Origin: Schlesneria paludicola DSM 18645
Lineage (GTDB): Bacteria > Planctomycetota > Planctomycetia > Planctomycetales > Planctomycetaceae
Assembly (NCBI RefSeq): GCF_000255655.1
Contig: NZ_JH636434.1
Span: 3,362,716 to 3,426,715 of the forward strand
DNA: 64,000 nt
Direction: 5' to 3'
The translations under genes were made by a program, and so were the position numbers. The notes under the pieces are model-generated. The model was not told the origin of the DNA, did not search any database, and saw nothing but the letters and a program-made list of their open reading frames with translations. Shown piece after piece: positions 1 through 8,315 of this stretch (positions within the stretch are counted from its first letter, which is position 1; each line of letters starts with the position of its first letter).

Positions 1-1507
1 GTTCGCTGCCGGTCTCCAGAAGCTTCAACTCATTCCCGTCGAACGAGCAGTGCAGGACCGTCGTCGCGTACTGGCCCCCACCAGCCCGTTGAAAATAGGT
101 CGGAATGAGCAACGTTCCGTCTGGCTTTTCTAACCATTGCACACAACCAGGTGCCACGAGAAAGAACTTGCTGTCGGTCTGAGGCATCTGGAGCATTTTC
201 CAGGGTGACCACTTGTTTGTGCGAGGTTCAAACGTGGCATACGCACACTCATGTGACCGAGGCTGATCGACCAGTTGCGCTCCCTTGGAACTGTATCGAA
301 GCTTGATTCCGATCAGCAGCAGCTTTCCGGTGTGCGCCAGCCAGCCGGGTGTCACATCACAGACGGCGATGGTTTCATTGTTGTCACCCGTCTTCCAGGC
401 CAACTCCGGAATTACCGTCGGGCCAGTCCAGGTCTTTCCCTGATCATTGGTCCTCATGAAGTACAGACCTGAATAGTGGTCGTCAGCGGCCAGATGCTTC
501 TGGATGGTCATGATCACCGCGGGATTTCCGTCCGCTCCCTGACCGGGAACGGCCGCGACACGGGGGTGAAACCAACAATAGGCGGGGCTGAGTTCCTGAT
601 ACGCGGGTGAGAAGCTCGCTTGGAACGGGATTGTCACCGGACCGGCCAGCATCAGCAGCGATTGAGCGGCCCGGATGCGGGCATCCGCGAACCCGTCGTT
701 GAGTAACTCTTTCAGCTTCGGTATGGCTCCGAGATCACGGGCATCACTGGCGAACGTCGCCGCATAAGTTCGAATCAGATTATCGCTGCTGGAAAGATTT
801 CGTTCGAGGGCCTGCCGCCCCTCGTCGTCTCCCAGAATGGCGAGGGCATGCTCGAAGTTCGCACGGGGAACGACGTCAGTCACCCGCGACAACTGCGCCT
901 TCAAACGTGCAATGTCAGAAGCATCACCGATTTGTCCCAGTATCCAGGCGGCAATCCCATAGTGCTTCGGATCGGAATGCCCCAACAGTTCGCGTACGGC
1001 CTGCAGGGCCGACGGATCGCCAGCACGCGCCAGTGCAGCGGCCGCCATCAACTTGAGCGTCAATTGATCGTTCTGGGCGAATGCCTGCTGCAGCGATTTC
1101 CTATCACCACACTCGAAGACTTTGAAGAGACTTTCAGCCGCATGGACATGTCCATGCGGATCGGGTGACGCCAGAATCTCGAGCATCACGGAGGCGGCGG
1201 AATGATCGCCGGCCCGCACAATCTCTCGGGCGATTCCGCATCGCTTTTGTGCATCGCGTTCGGTCGACAATTTCGGCTTCAGAAACTCGAGCACTTCCGC
1301 CGCATAGCCGCCAAGCGTCAACCCTTCCGCCGCGTGAATCGCCGGCCAGAACTCATCCCCCTTCAAGCCTTGCCGCAACACGTCAGCACATTTTTCGCGA
1401 GTCTGCGCATCGAGCGTCATCCGTGGGACCGGCTCCGCACCAGGCAGCACATCCACCGCGCCAATGAGGAATGTCATTCCGACGAGCATCAAAACGGCAG
1501 ACTTCAT
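1..1507 (-). CDS. Secreted HEAT-repeat plus sialidase-fold protein, C-terminus cut by the window edge
   Basis: An open frame of 502 codons runs from an ATG at 1507 off the left edge with no stop, so the C-terminus is missing. Residues 1-22 or so look like a signal peptide. About residues 30-270 are Ala/Leu-rich helical repeats of HEAT type. From about residue 280 the sequence becomes beta-rich and contains an Asp-box-like motif (TNDQGKTW), the hallmark of BNR/sialidase propellers. AGGA sits seven bases before the ATG and supports this start. The gene lies 206 bp downstream of a five-gene operon on the same strand and may be its last member. Sialidase-fold proteins bind or cleave sugars, but no catalytic Arg triad can be confirmed in the visible part. 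The substrate is unknown. Confidence 0.8.
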   Translation of the reverse strand, partial: MKSAVLMLVGMTFLIGAVDVLPGAEPVPRMTLDAQTREKCADVLRQGLKGDEFWPAIHAAEGLTLGGYAAEVLEFLKPKLSTERDAQKRCGIAREIVRAGDHSAASVMLEILASPDPHGHVHAAESLFKVFECGDRKSLQQAFAQNDQLTLKLMAAAALARAGDPSALQAVRELLGHSDPKHYGIAAWILGQIGDASDIARLKAQLSRVTDVVPRANFEHALAILGDDEGRQALERNLSSSDNLIRTYAATFASDARDLGAIPKLKELLNDGFADARIRAAQSLLMLAGPVTIPFQASFSPAYQELSPAYCWFHPRVAAVPGQGADGNPAVIMTIQKHLAADDHYSGLYFMRTNDQGKTWTGPTVIPELAWKTGDNNETIAVCDVTPGWLAHTGKLLLIGIKLRYSSKGAQLVDQPRSHECAYATFEPRTNKWSPWKMLQMPQTDSKFFLVAPGCVQWLEKPDGTLLIPTYFQRAGGGQYATTVLHCSFDGNELKLLETGSE

Positions 1508-1713
1508 CTTGGATTCCTGGGTCAGGGAACGAGCACAAAGTGGAGCTTCAAACCGGAATTGGCATGTCGATGAACGTGTTGCACGCAGGCCCGCGAACGG
1601 ATCGCGATGTTCGCGAACACGTCAGGCCAGAGTAATTGGGCGACTGGCCATGATGGAATGGAAAGAGCGGGACACCGATCGTCCTCGTCAGGAAGGTTCG
1701 TTGCGAGGTCAGA

Positions 1714-2508
1714 TCACCAGGCGGTCCACCCCCCATCCACCAGCAGATTCTGACCGGTCACATAGCTTCCAGCGTCGCTGACCAGCATCAGCAGCGGCCC
1801 CTTCAGTTCGTGCGGCACCCCCATGCGTCCCATGGGATTTTTTTGTTTCAGTCGTTCCACCATCGCCTGCGGCGCCTTCTCGGACGGAAACGGCCCGGGG
1901 CTGAGGCAGTTCACACGCACGTTGTCTTTCGCCCAATAGACGGCCAGGTGCCGTGTCATGTGCACAATCCCGCCCTTCAGAGCGTGATACTGTACCGGGC
2001 TGGCCACGCAGATCCCGTCGTAGGCATCGGGGTATGATCCAACCACGCCATACATCGAACCGATCATCACGATCGAGCCCGACGTTCCGCGACTGACAAC
2101 ATGGTCTCGCATCCGGCGCGCCAACAGGAAATAGCCCGTTGCGTTCTGCAGGTCTTTGTTGAACGCCTCGGCCGTCACATTCGTCAGATCGAGTGCGTGT
2201 CCCTGCTGCCCATTGTTGATCAGGATATCCACCTGGCCAGCCTCGGCCACGGCCGCATCGAATCCAGAATTCAGCGACGATTCTTCCATCTGATCGAGCA
2301 CGACAGCACGATGCTTGGCTCCACCGCTCGACGGCAAGTGGTCCACCACCTGCTTGGCGCGGTCCAAGTCACGGCTACCCACCACCACCGTGGCGCCGGC
2401 TTCGGCAAGTGCTCGTGAAAGGGATTGTCCCAAGTATCCTGATCCCCCAGTGATCAGAGCGACTCGTCCCTTGAGACTGAACAGTTCCTGAATCGTCGGT
2501 TCACTCAT
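1714..2508 (-). CDS. SDR-family NAD(P)-dependent oxidoreductase
   Basis: A 264-residue classical short-chain dehydrogenase, the family's normal length. The Rossmann glycine motif TGGSGYLG is at residues 20-27, NNG at 98-100, and the catalytic Ser151, Tyr174 and Lys178 are in place (YHALK). It should reduce or oxidise a hydroxyl/keto group with NAD(P). The C-terminal 'TGQNLLVDGG' pattern is shared with gluconate 5-dehydrogenase and 3-oxoacyl-ACP reductase-like enzymes. It is the fifth gene of a minus-strand operon, 58 bp after the class IV aminotransferase gene. The context suggests a sugar-acid or hydroxy-acid substrate rather than fatty-acid synthesis, but this is inference. Confidence 0.9.
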   Translation of the reverse strand: MSEPTIQELFSLKGRVALITGGSGYLGQSLSRALAEAGATVVVGSRDLDRAKQVVDHLPSSGGAKHRAVVLDQMEESSLNSGFDAAVAEAGQVDILINNGQQGHALDLTNVTAEAFNKDLQNATGYFLLARRMRDHVVSRGTSGSIVMIGSMYGVVGSYPDAYDGICVASPVQYHALKGGIVHMTRHLAVYWAKDNVRVNCLSPGPFPSEKAPQAMVERLKQKNPMGRMGVPHELKGPLLMLVSDAGSYVTGQNLLVDGGWTAW

Positions 2509-2566
2509 CGGTCACCCTGCCAAGTTCATTGAGGTCAATTGCGGCAGCTGTTATTCGTCGCCGCGT

Positions 2567-3493
2567 CTACTGCGAAAGTTGCCGCTGCCCCTGTGCGACG
2601 ATATCGACTCCGACTCGTTCGCTCCACGCCGCGAGCAGCCATCTGGTGATCGCGCCCACCTTTCCGTCGCCGACCGTCAGGCCGTTAAAGCGCGTCGCCG
2701 GCATGATGCAGTAGGGCGTACTCGTAAAGAACACTTCGTCGGCGGTATAGAAGTCATAGGGCTGCAGACGCGACTCGCGCACGGGAATCCCCAGTTGGAC
2801 GGCCAACTCCAAGACTGTCTGTCGGCTGATTCCAGCCAAACAGTTTTCTGTCGTCGGCGTCTGCACCACACCATCGATGACGGCGAAGATGTTGCCGCCT
2901 TTATTCTCGGAGACGTACCCATCCTGATCCAGGATCACGACTTGTCCATCGGGATCGATCATGCGCGCTTCGGTGTCGGCCAGGGTGTAGAACAGGCGAC
3001 TGCGGTTCTTCACCCGGGCATCAAGCGACTGGGCCGGGATCGCGCGACTGATCGACGTGACGGCATGGCAGCCTTCGGTGTAGTAGCGAGCCCAGCCTCG
3101 CAGATCCATGGGGCTGGTAAAGATCATGATGGTCGCGGGATTTGACTGTGAGGGGCTGGGGCCCGGCTTCATCAAGCCACGCGAGATATTGTGCACGATC
3201 CAGCAATCGTCATCTGGCCCCATCAATCCGCGATTCGCCTCAAGTGTCTCGAGCGTCGCCCGCGTCATCTCGGCGACGGTCAGCCCAGGATTGACGCGGC
3301 AAACTTTCAGCGACTTGTAAAGCCGAGTGATATGCTCGTCCAACCGGAACGGTAGGTGGCGAAACGTGCGCGTCGATTCGGTCAGACAGTCGCCGAGCAT
3401 CACCGCGCTGTCAAAGATCGAAATCTTGGCTTCGGATTCGGGGACGAGTTTTCCCGTGAGATAGACGTGGCGTTCGGACGACGTGGTACTCAT
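2567..3493 (-). CDS. Class IV PLP aminotransferase (IlvE / D-amino-acid transaminase fold)
   Basis: A 308-residue fold-type IV PLP enzyme. The likely Schiff-base lysine is K162 in ARVKNRSR. The PLP-side acidic residue lies in the VSENKGGNIF stretch (about 195-203), and the LAGISRQTV motif (219-227) binds the cofactor phosphate in this family. Members include branched-chain aminotransferase, D-alanine transaminase and aminodeoxychorismate lyase, and the sequence alone does not separate these. Its place between an AstE-like deacylase and an SDR argues for a catabolic transaminase acting after deacylation, rather than biosynthetic IlvE. The ATG at 3493 follows GAGAGGAG at rather long spacing, so the start is only fairly sure. 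Confidence 0.85.
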   Translation of the reverse strand: MSTTSSERHVYLTGKLVPESEAKISIFDSAVMLGDCLTESTRTFRHLPFRLDEHITRLYKSLKVCRVNPGLTVAEMTRATLETLEANRGLMGPDDDCWIVHNISRGLMKPGPSPSQSNPATIMIFTSPMDLRGWARYYTEGCHAVTSISRAIPAQSLDARVKNRSRLFYTLADTEARMIDPDGQVVILDQDGYVSENKGGNIFAVIDGVVQTPTTENCLAGISRQTVLELAVQLGIPVRESRLQPYDFYTADEVFFTSTPYCIMPATRFNGLTVGDGKVGAITRWLLAAWSERVGVDIVAQGQRQLSQ

Positions 3494-3570
3494 GAATCGA
3501 AGCAGTCTCCTCTCAATTCAACAGAACTTTGATGAACCGTGGCTATGCCGGGTGGAATCGTCGTACGCTC

Positions 3571-4485
3571 TCATCCTTCAGTCAGTTCGAGAATCACGCC
3601 AACCGATTCGCCTTCGCGGATGCGTGGGAATGTTCGTAGCACGATCACCAGACCACTTTCCGTCGCGGTGATCGGCACGGGCGAACCGCCGTCCAGCGGG
3701 AATACAAACCCAAGCGATTCACCGCGAGAGATCGGTTGCCCCAACGTGACGTGTGATTCAAAGTAGCCTGTTACCGGAGAAGGATTACAGACCTGCATAT
3801 GCCCGGAATTGGGTCGGGGATTCTCGACCACATGCTCGACGAGATTGGCCGCCCGTGTCCGCTCGAGCATGCCCAGTTCGGCCATCACATTCAAACAACC
3901 GTTGAAGTAGGCATCAATTCCGACAGGATCGCAAACCGCCGAACCAAGATACTCGCAATAGATCGCGGGAACCTGCGCATCGCGTGCAACAGAGAGTGAA
4001 CGTCCTTCAAGCTCGGAAGACGTTCCCCAAATGATCGGCAGATTGAACGCACGGGCCATCCGCCTTTGGTGCGCCAGGACGTGCGGGTTGGGATGCAGCA
4101 TATATCCGGCGAGAGGCTGAACCGCCAATTCGGTTCCCCCGGTGTGTAAGTCGATATAAAAGTCAGCCTGACGAATCGCCGCACTCAGCCGCCATGCGGT
4201 TTGCTCGGTAATACTTCCCACTTCGCTGCCGGGACAGGTCCGAGCCAGATCCAGCCCATCCTCGGCACATCGATGTCCCCGCAAGAACGCGGCCTCGTTG
4301 ACCACCGGAATCAATGTGACGCCACCCCGAGCCAGTGGCGGCGTTGCCTGATCTTGAAAGTACGAAATCAATCGACGAATCGCGAAAATCGGCTCGAACT
4401 CATCACCGTGTACCGCCCCCGTAATCAGCAGACGCGGTCCAGGCTCGGCCCCTGAGAATTCAAACTGTTTCAGCGGTGCGCTCAT
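3571..4485 (-). CDS. Succinylglutamate desuccinylase/aspartoacylase-family zinc hydrolase
   Basis: A 304-residue M14-like zinc amidohydrolase of the AstE/AspA family. The metal ligands are visible: His26 and Glu29 in GAVHGDEFEP, and His114 in DLHTGG. Such enzymes remove an acyl group from an N-acyl amino acid or a related amide. I place the start at the ATG at 4485 rather than at the longer frame opening at 4545, because this ATG overlaps the TGA of the upstream SDR gene (ATGA), a typical translational-coupling junction, and conserved sequence starts soon after. It precedes a class IV aminotransferase, so removal of an N-acyl group followed by transamination is a plausible order of steps. The actual acyl group is not known. 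Confidence 0.85.
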   Translation of the reverse strand: MSAPLKQFEFSGAEPGPRLLITGAVHGDEFEPIFAIRRLISYFQDQATPPLARGGVTLIPVVNEAAFLRGHRCAEDGLDLARTCPGSEVGSITEQTAWRLSAAIRQADFYIDLHTGGTELAVQPLAGYMLHPNPHVLAHQRRMARAFNLPIIWGTSSELEGRSLSVARDAQVPAIYCEYLGSAVCDPVGIDAYFNGCLNVMAELGMLERTRAANLVEHVVENPRPNSGHMQVCNPSPVTGYFESHVTLGQPISRGESLGFVFPLDGGSPVPITATESGLVIVLRTFPRIREGESVGVILELTEG

Positions 4486-5300
4486 GACTTCGGTTCCGGT
4501 GGCTTCTTGGATTCCGGTGGTGCGATGATGGCCTCGGGCCCGCAATCTTTAAAACGGAAGCAACCGTCAACAGGTAGCACGGTTCCGGTGATGTAGTCGG
4601 CTTCATCTGACGACAGAAATGCTGCGGCATGACCGATGTCTTCCGGCAGTCCGAGCCGCCCCCAAGGCAACCGGGCCCCCTCTTGGGCCATCGTTTCGCT
4701 CGAAAAACTCAGATGTTCCCCGGGGGTATCGATCCAACCAGGTTCGATCGAATTCACATTGATGCGATAGGGTGCGAGTTCCACCGCAATCGATCGCATC
4801 ATGTGATTGAGGCCCGCTTTGGCCGCACCGTAAGGCGCACACAAGCTGATGGGCATTTCGGCCTGAACGCTCGAGATAAAGACGATCTTCCCCCGACCAC
4901 CACGAGCGACCATATGACGGGCCACCAGTTGGCTGAGGTGAAATCCACTGATCAGCGTCCCACTAATCGTTCTTTCAAACTCTTCGGGCGCATAGTCCAA
5001 AAAAGCGCCGCGACGACTATACGCCGGGTTACTGATGAGAATGTCGATTCGCCCCGTGGCTTCAATCGCCTGATGGACAAGCCACTCGCATCCAGCGCGT
5101 GAAAACACGTCGGCTTCGAACGCGTGGCAGGTATGTCCCATGCCCCGAATTTCTTCGACGGTCGCTTTCAGTTCGGTACTTCCGGGACGATCGTTGAGGA
5201 CGAGATTCGCGCCCTGCTGCGCGAGCTGCAAAGCACAGCCTTTCCCGATACCTCGTCCTGCGCCGGTGACGAGTGCGAACTTGCCACGTAAATTAATCAC
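4482..5300 (-). CDS. SDR-family NAD(P)-dependent oxidoreductase (GTG start)
   Basis: A 272-residue classical SDR. The cofactor motif TGAGRGIG is at residues 12-19, and the catalytic Ser143/144, Tyr157 and Lys161 are in the PYGAAKAG context. The start is GTG at 5300, which overlaps the TGA of the preceding aldolase gene (GTGA). Its own TGA overlaps the ATG of the AstE-like gene, so three genes are translationally coupled. It ends in a Pro/Lys/Glu-rich tail of about 20 residues after the normal 'TGTVLPVDGG'-type end (here PVDGC). It is probably the dehydrogenase working beside the HpaI-type aldolase on a 2-oxo or hydroxy acid. Substrate unknown. Confidence 0.9.
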   Translation of the reverse strand: MINLRGKFALVTGAGRGIGKGCALQLAQQGANLVLNDRPGSTELKATVEEIRGMGHTCHAFEADVFSRAGCEWLVHQAIEATGRIDILISNPAYSRRGAFLDYAPEEFERTISGTLISGFHLSQLVARHMVARGGRGKIVFISSVQAEMPISLCAPYGAAKAGLNHMMRSIAVELAPYRINVNSIEPGWIDTPGEHLSFSSETMAQEGARLPWGRLGLPEDIGHAAAFLSSDEADYITGTVLPVDGCFRFKDCGPEAIIAPPESKKPPEPKS

Positions 5301-6073
5301 GGCGAACCACCTTCTGTGCTGGCAAAGACAGCCGCACAGTCCTTCAACATTTTCATGATGGCCCCAAAGTCGCCGCCATGATTCAACAATTGACCACCCT
5401 GACTTTGTCGAAGCTTCAGTGCTTCGAGAGTTCCCGTGGGTGCGCCCCAGGCTTTTCCGTGCCGCTGACAGGCCGCCGCCACGATTTCGTAGGTCGAATC
5501 GAGCGTGATGTTGCCTGTACCGATTTTCAATCGCAACCCCATGTCGCCGGGGCCGACGAAGATCCCGTCGACGCCCGTGACCGCGGCAATCGCATCCACA
5601 TTCTGAATCGCCTGTGGAGTCTCAATCTGGACGACCAAGAAGGTCTCTTGATTGGCGTGCTTGACGAAGGCGTCGGTATCCCCCAGATAGTAGTCTGCGT
5701 CCAAACCGGCCCCATCCAGTCCACGGTCGCCAATCGGAGGATACTTGACGGCATCAACAAGTTGCTTGGCTCGCTCGGCCGTATTCACGTGCGGAATCAT
5801 CAGCCCGGCCGCACCATCTTCTAGGTAACGATAGAGCCCGGTCTTTTCGATCGTCGCCGGACGAACCATGATGTCAATGTCATGTAGATGCGATTGGACG
5901 AGCAATGCCTGCACGTCGCGGTCCGAGAAACTACGATGCTCAAGATCCAGCCAGATACAGTCAAATCCACTCTTTGCAGCATGGGCAACATAGAATGGCA
6001 TGTAGTGGCCGAGGCAACACATGCGAACGGTCTTGCCACTGCGAATCCGCGCGAGCGTCTTACTTTTTCTCAT
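5297..6073 (-). CDS. HpcH/HpaI-family class II aldolase
   Basis: A 258-residue member of the HpcH/HpaI family, the usual length for enzymes such as HpaI, GarL and RhmA, which split 2-keto-3-deoxy acids to pyruvate (or a homologue) and an aldehyde using a divalent metal. Expected active-site positions are present: His46 (DLEHRS), Arg71 (MVRP), Gln149 and Glu151 (VQIET) and Asp177 (GPGDMGL). It is the first gene of the minus-strand operon, and its stop overlaps the GTG of the next gene. No strong Shine-Dalgarno is seen before the ATG at 6073. Family membership is secure; the particular sugar acid is not. Confidence 0.88.
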   Translation of the reverse strand: MRKSKTLARIRSGKTVRMCCLGHYMPFYVAHAAKSGFDCIWLDLEHRSFSDRDVQALLVQSHLHDIDIMVRPATIEKTGLYRYLEDGAAGLMIPHVNTAERAKQLVDAVKYPPIGDRGLDGAGLDADYYLGDTDAFVKHANQETFLVVQIETPQAIQNVDAIAAVTGVDGIFVGPGDMGLRLKIGTGNITLDSTYEIVAAACQRHGKAWGAPTGTLEALKLRQSQGGQLLNHGGDFGAIMKMLKDCAAVFASTEGGSP

Positions 6074-6468
6074 AACGTTGAACAGCCCTGAAAAGGATTC
6101 TCGCCGTCGTCTTAACTACCAGCGTGAGAGTACCTGTCAAAGACGTCGGCACATCAAAAGGTCTCGGACAAAATGACCATTTCGCGTCAGAAAGGGAAGT
6201 GAACGCAGCACGTCCCTTCAAACCGCGCAAGCGACGTCCGAGCAGAACGCGTGCGGCGCGTCCCTGACCACATCTGCCATCGCGATGTACGACAGGCAAG
6301 TTTAGACGAAGCGGATGCATCCGCTTCAGACTCACTTCGTCATTGATGAATGAAGTTCGGGCGATCAATCCACCCATGCGTCAACACGCGGTCGCGCCGG
6401 GGAAACATCCAGACGACATCAACAAGATCTCTGCGAAGCTCGCCCGCCGCGTGGACTTCAGGACACGG
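6074..6468. other. Intergenic region upstream of the aldolase operon
   Basis: 395 bases without a convincing gene. It holds the presumed promoter of the aldolase operon (minus strand) and the 3' side of the SUMF1-fold gene. The one clear structure is a perfect 20-bp palindrome at 6308-6327. No regulator gene is adjacent. Confidence 0.6.
6308..6327. promoter_or_regulatory. Perfect 20-bp palindrome
   Basis: GAAGCGGATGCATCCGCTTC reads the same on both strands, with no loop. It lies 235 bp before the first gene of the aldolase operon and 142 bp after the SUMF1-fold gene on the same strand. It could be an operator for a dimeric regulator. Terminator function is less likely, because there is no loop and no U-tract. 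Confidence 0.4.
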
Positions 6469-7566
6469 TCACTTTGCGGCCTCAATCGGCTGCTGTTCGC
6501 AAATGACCCTGAAGCCGAAGAAATACGCTTTTCCCGAGGTGGCATTGCTACGACGAAAACCGGCGCGACAACGAGCGGCATCGGTTCCCCAACTCCCGCC
6601 CAACACAACGCGATCTGCCCCTTGTTCGGGCCCCTTCGGATCAACCTTGGGAGAGGTCTGATAGTAAAACCGGCCGTACCAGTCACCGACCATCTCCGCG
6701 ACGTTCCCGTGCATATCGTAAAGACCAAATGCGTTCGGGGCGTAACTGCCAACCTGTGTGGTGCGTGCGAGAAACGGCCCACGCGACGCCCCACCATAAG
6801 GAAAATTCCCGTTGATGTTGGCATCTTTCGAACCGAGTGCGGCACCGAATTGGAAGGGAGCGCTGTTCCCCGCACGGCAGGCGTACTGCCATTCAGCTTC
6901 CGTCGGCAGGCGATACCTTCGATGCGCCGCGATTTCTTCGGGCAGTTCGGACAGCTTCTTACAATAGTCGTCAGCCTCGATCCACGAAACTTGTTCGACG
7001 GGAAATCGATCGGTGGTCAATCCAGCGACCTTCTTCGCACCGGGACCGTCCGCGGAGAAGTAACTTGGGTTCGCGCCGATCACCTTCTGGTACTCGCCTT
7101 GAGTCACCTCATAGACGCCCATCAAAAAGGGGCGGCTGATCTCGACTTCGTGAACCGGGCGCTCATCGACGCGAGAGCCCGCTTCGGTTTCGGGCGACCC
7201 CATTTGGAATGTCCCGGCGGGAACCGCGACAAACTTCATGCCAATCGAGTTAGTGACGACATGCGGCGTCGCCACACACTTCGGTTCGTCTGCCCGCAAG
7301 ACAGCCCCAGCGTTCAGCACGAACACAGTCAATGCGGCAATCGTCAGTCCGCTGGCTTGACGTCCGCCCACGGAATCTGGGCGCGACTTTCCCGGCGACA
7401 TCAGCAGCATGCTTGGCAAGCTCCGTAGAATCATAATCGCTAGTTCCACATCTCGCGGACCGTCGATGGTCACACAACGAACCCATCCAGAATCAACACA
7501 GACCAATGACTCACGGCGACTTAATAGTGGAGAGGGAACACGTGCAAGAACGAGGAGAGATTTCAT
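6469..7566 (-). CDS. SUMF1/FGE-sulfatase-fold protein lacking one catalytic cysteine
   Basis: A 365-codon frame with a full formylglycine-generating-enzyme-like (C-type lectin) domain from about residue 104: NSIGMKFVAVPAG, then YEVTQGEY, RLPTEAEW (218-225), GNVAEMVGDW (286-295), GGSW (322-325) and GFRV. True FGE has two active cysteines five residues apart near the end. Here the second is present (Cys332) but the first position is Thr327, so sulfatase activation is unlikely and a binding or structural role is more plausible. The N-terminus contains a hydrophobic stretch at about residues 71-92 that fits a signal peptide. The true start may therefore be an internal ATG at 7434, 7410 or 7401 rather than 7566. 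No sulfatase gene is next to it. Confidence 0.8.
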   Translation of the reverse strand: MKSLLVLARVPSPLLSRRESLVCVDSGWVRCVTIDGPRDVELAIMILRSLPSMLLMSPGKSRPDSVGGRQASGLTIAALTVFVLNAGAVLRADEPKCVATPHVVTNSIGMKFVAVPAGTFQMGSPETEAGSRVDERPVHEVEISRPFLMGVYEVTQGEYQKVIGANPSYFSADGPGAKKVAGLTTDRFPVEQVSWIEADDYCKKLSELPEEIAAHRRYRLPTEAEWQYACRAGNSAPFQFGAALGSKDANINGNFPYGGASRGPFLARTTQVGSYAPNAFGLYDMHGNVAEMVGDWYGRFYYQTSPKVDPKGPEQGADRVVLGGSWGTDAARCRAGFRRSNATSGKAYFFGFRVICEQQPIEAAK

Positions 7567-7722
7567 AAGGAAGCGATCCCCAATCCGAGATCTTCACGTC
7601 CTCGTATCAGCAATCAAGACCTTGGACTCACCCACCCGTCGAAAGTACCGCAATAAAACAAGGCGGCGGCGCGACGCAGTTTTTTCAATGGTCACGCTGC
7701 CGCGATCCGCTGATCAGGGCTA

Positions 7723-8157
7723 CTAGTTGTCGATCATCTTCTTTCTGGCGGGCTTCGTCTGTTTTTGAGTAATCGTAAAGTCGCCTGTATAACCCGCGGC
7801 GGGTACATCAACCTTATCACTCCACTGCCATTTATCGTCTTCGCCGGCCTTCTCTTTCGCGATCACGACAACAGCGCTGGGGCCTGGATTAGGACCATCA
7901 GCCGCTTTGACTGTGTAGGTCCCATCAACGATGGCACCGCTACCCGAATTTCCAGTTTCATTGTTCACGAAACTGATCGACCCCGCAGCGACAGGCTTGC
8001 CATCAATCGTAATTTTGCCCGAAGCGCTCACTCGGGGCTTCGCAACGACCTTTGAGTTCCCACCACCGCCGCCGCAACCAATGGCGATCATCGACACACA
8101 ACAAACCGAGACCGAAATGCGAATCATCGATCGATACTTCGCCACAGAATCAAGCAT
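7723..8157 (-). CDS. Small lipoprotein with carboxypeptidase-regulatory-like (transthyretin-fold) domain
   Basis: A 144-residue protein with a hydrophobic N-terminus and a lipobox-like IAIGC with Cys28, followed by a glycine run, so probably lipid-anchored. The rest (KITIDGKPVAAGSISF and so on) matches the small beta-sandwich proteins often found beside DUF1559 genes in planctomycetes. It sits downstream of a DUF1559 gene on the same strand, separated by 158 bp that contain a strong hairpin. The ATG at 8157 follows GAGG. It probably acts at the cell surface; the exact function is unknown. The C-terminus is Lys-rich. Confidence 0.75.
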   Translation of the reverse strand: MLDSVAKYRSMIRISVSVCCVSMIAIGCGGGGGNSKVVAKPRVSASGKITIDGKPVAAGSISFVNNETGNSGSGAIVDGTYTVKAADGPNPGPSAVVVIAKEKAGEDDKWQWSDKVDVPAAGYTGDFTITQKQTKPARKKMIDN

Positions 8158-8244
8158 TTGCGAACCTCACCTAATTAATTTCAAAACGAACCGATCATGG
8201 CCGAACCCGTGCGACACAAGCGTCAGGCCACAGTTTTCAATGAG

Positions 8245-8280
8245 AATCCACGGCCGCAGTGAGAACTGCGGCCGTGGATT
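8245..8280 (-). terminator. 16-bp perfect hairpin between DUF1559 gene and lipoprotein gene
   Basis: Arms at 8245-8260 and 8265-8280 pair perfectly around a 4-base loop (GAGA on plus). No real U-tract follows on the minus strand. It may be a weak terminator, an mRNA stabiliser or a processing site that sets the ratio of the two gene products. Confidence 0.55.
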
Positions 8281-8315
8281 TTGGAGAAGACAAGAGCGCT
8301 TGCCGTCTGCTTTTC

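Noticed and set aside
6343-7428. 361-residue plus-strand frame
   Set aside because: It is antisense to the SUMF1-fold gene, which has clear domain motifs; the plus-strand translation has no family features.
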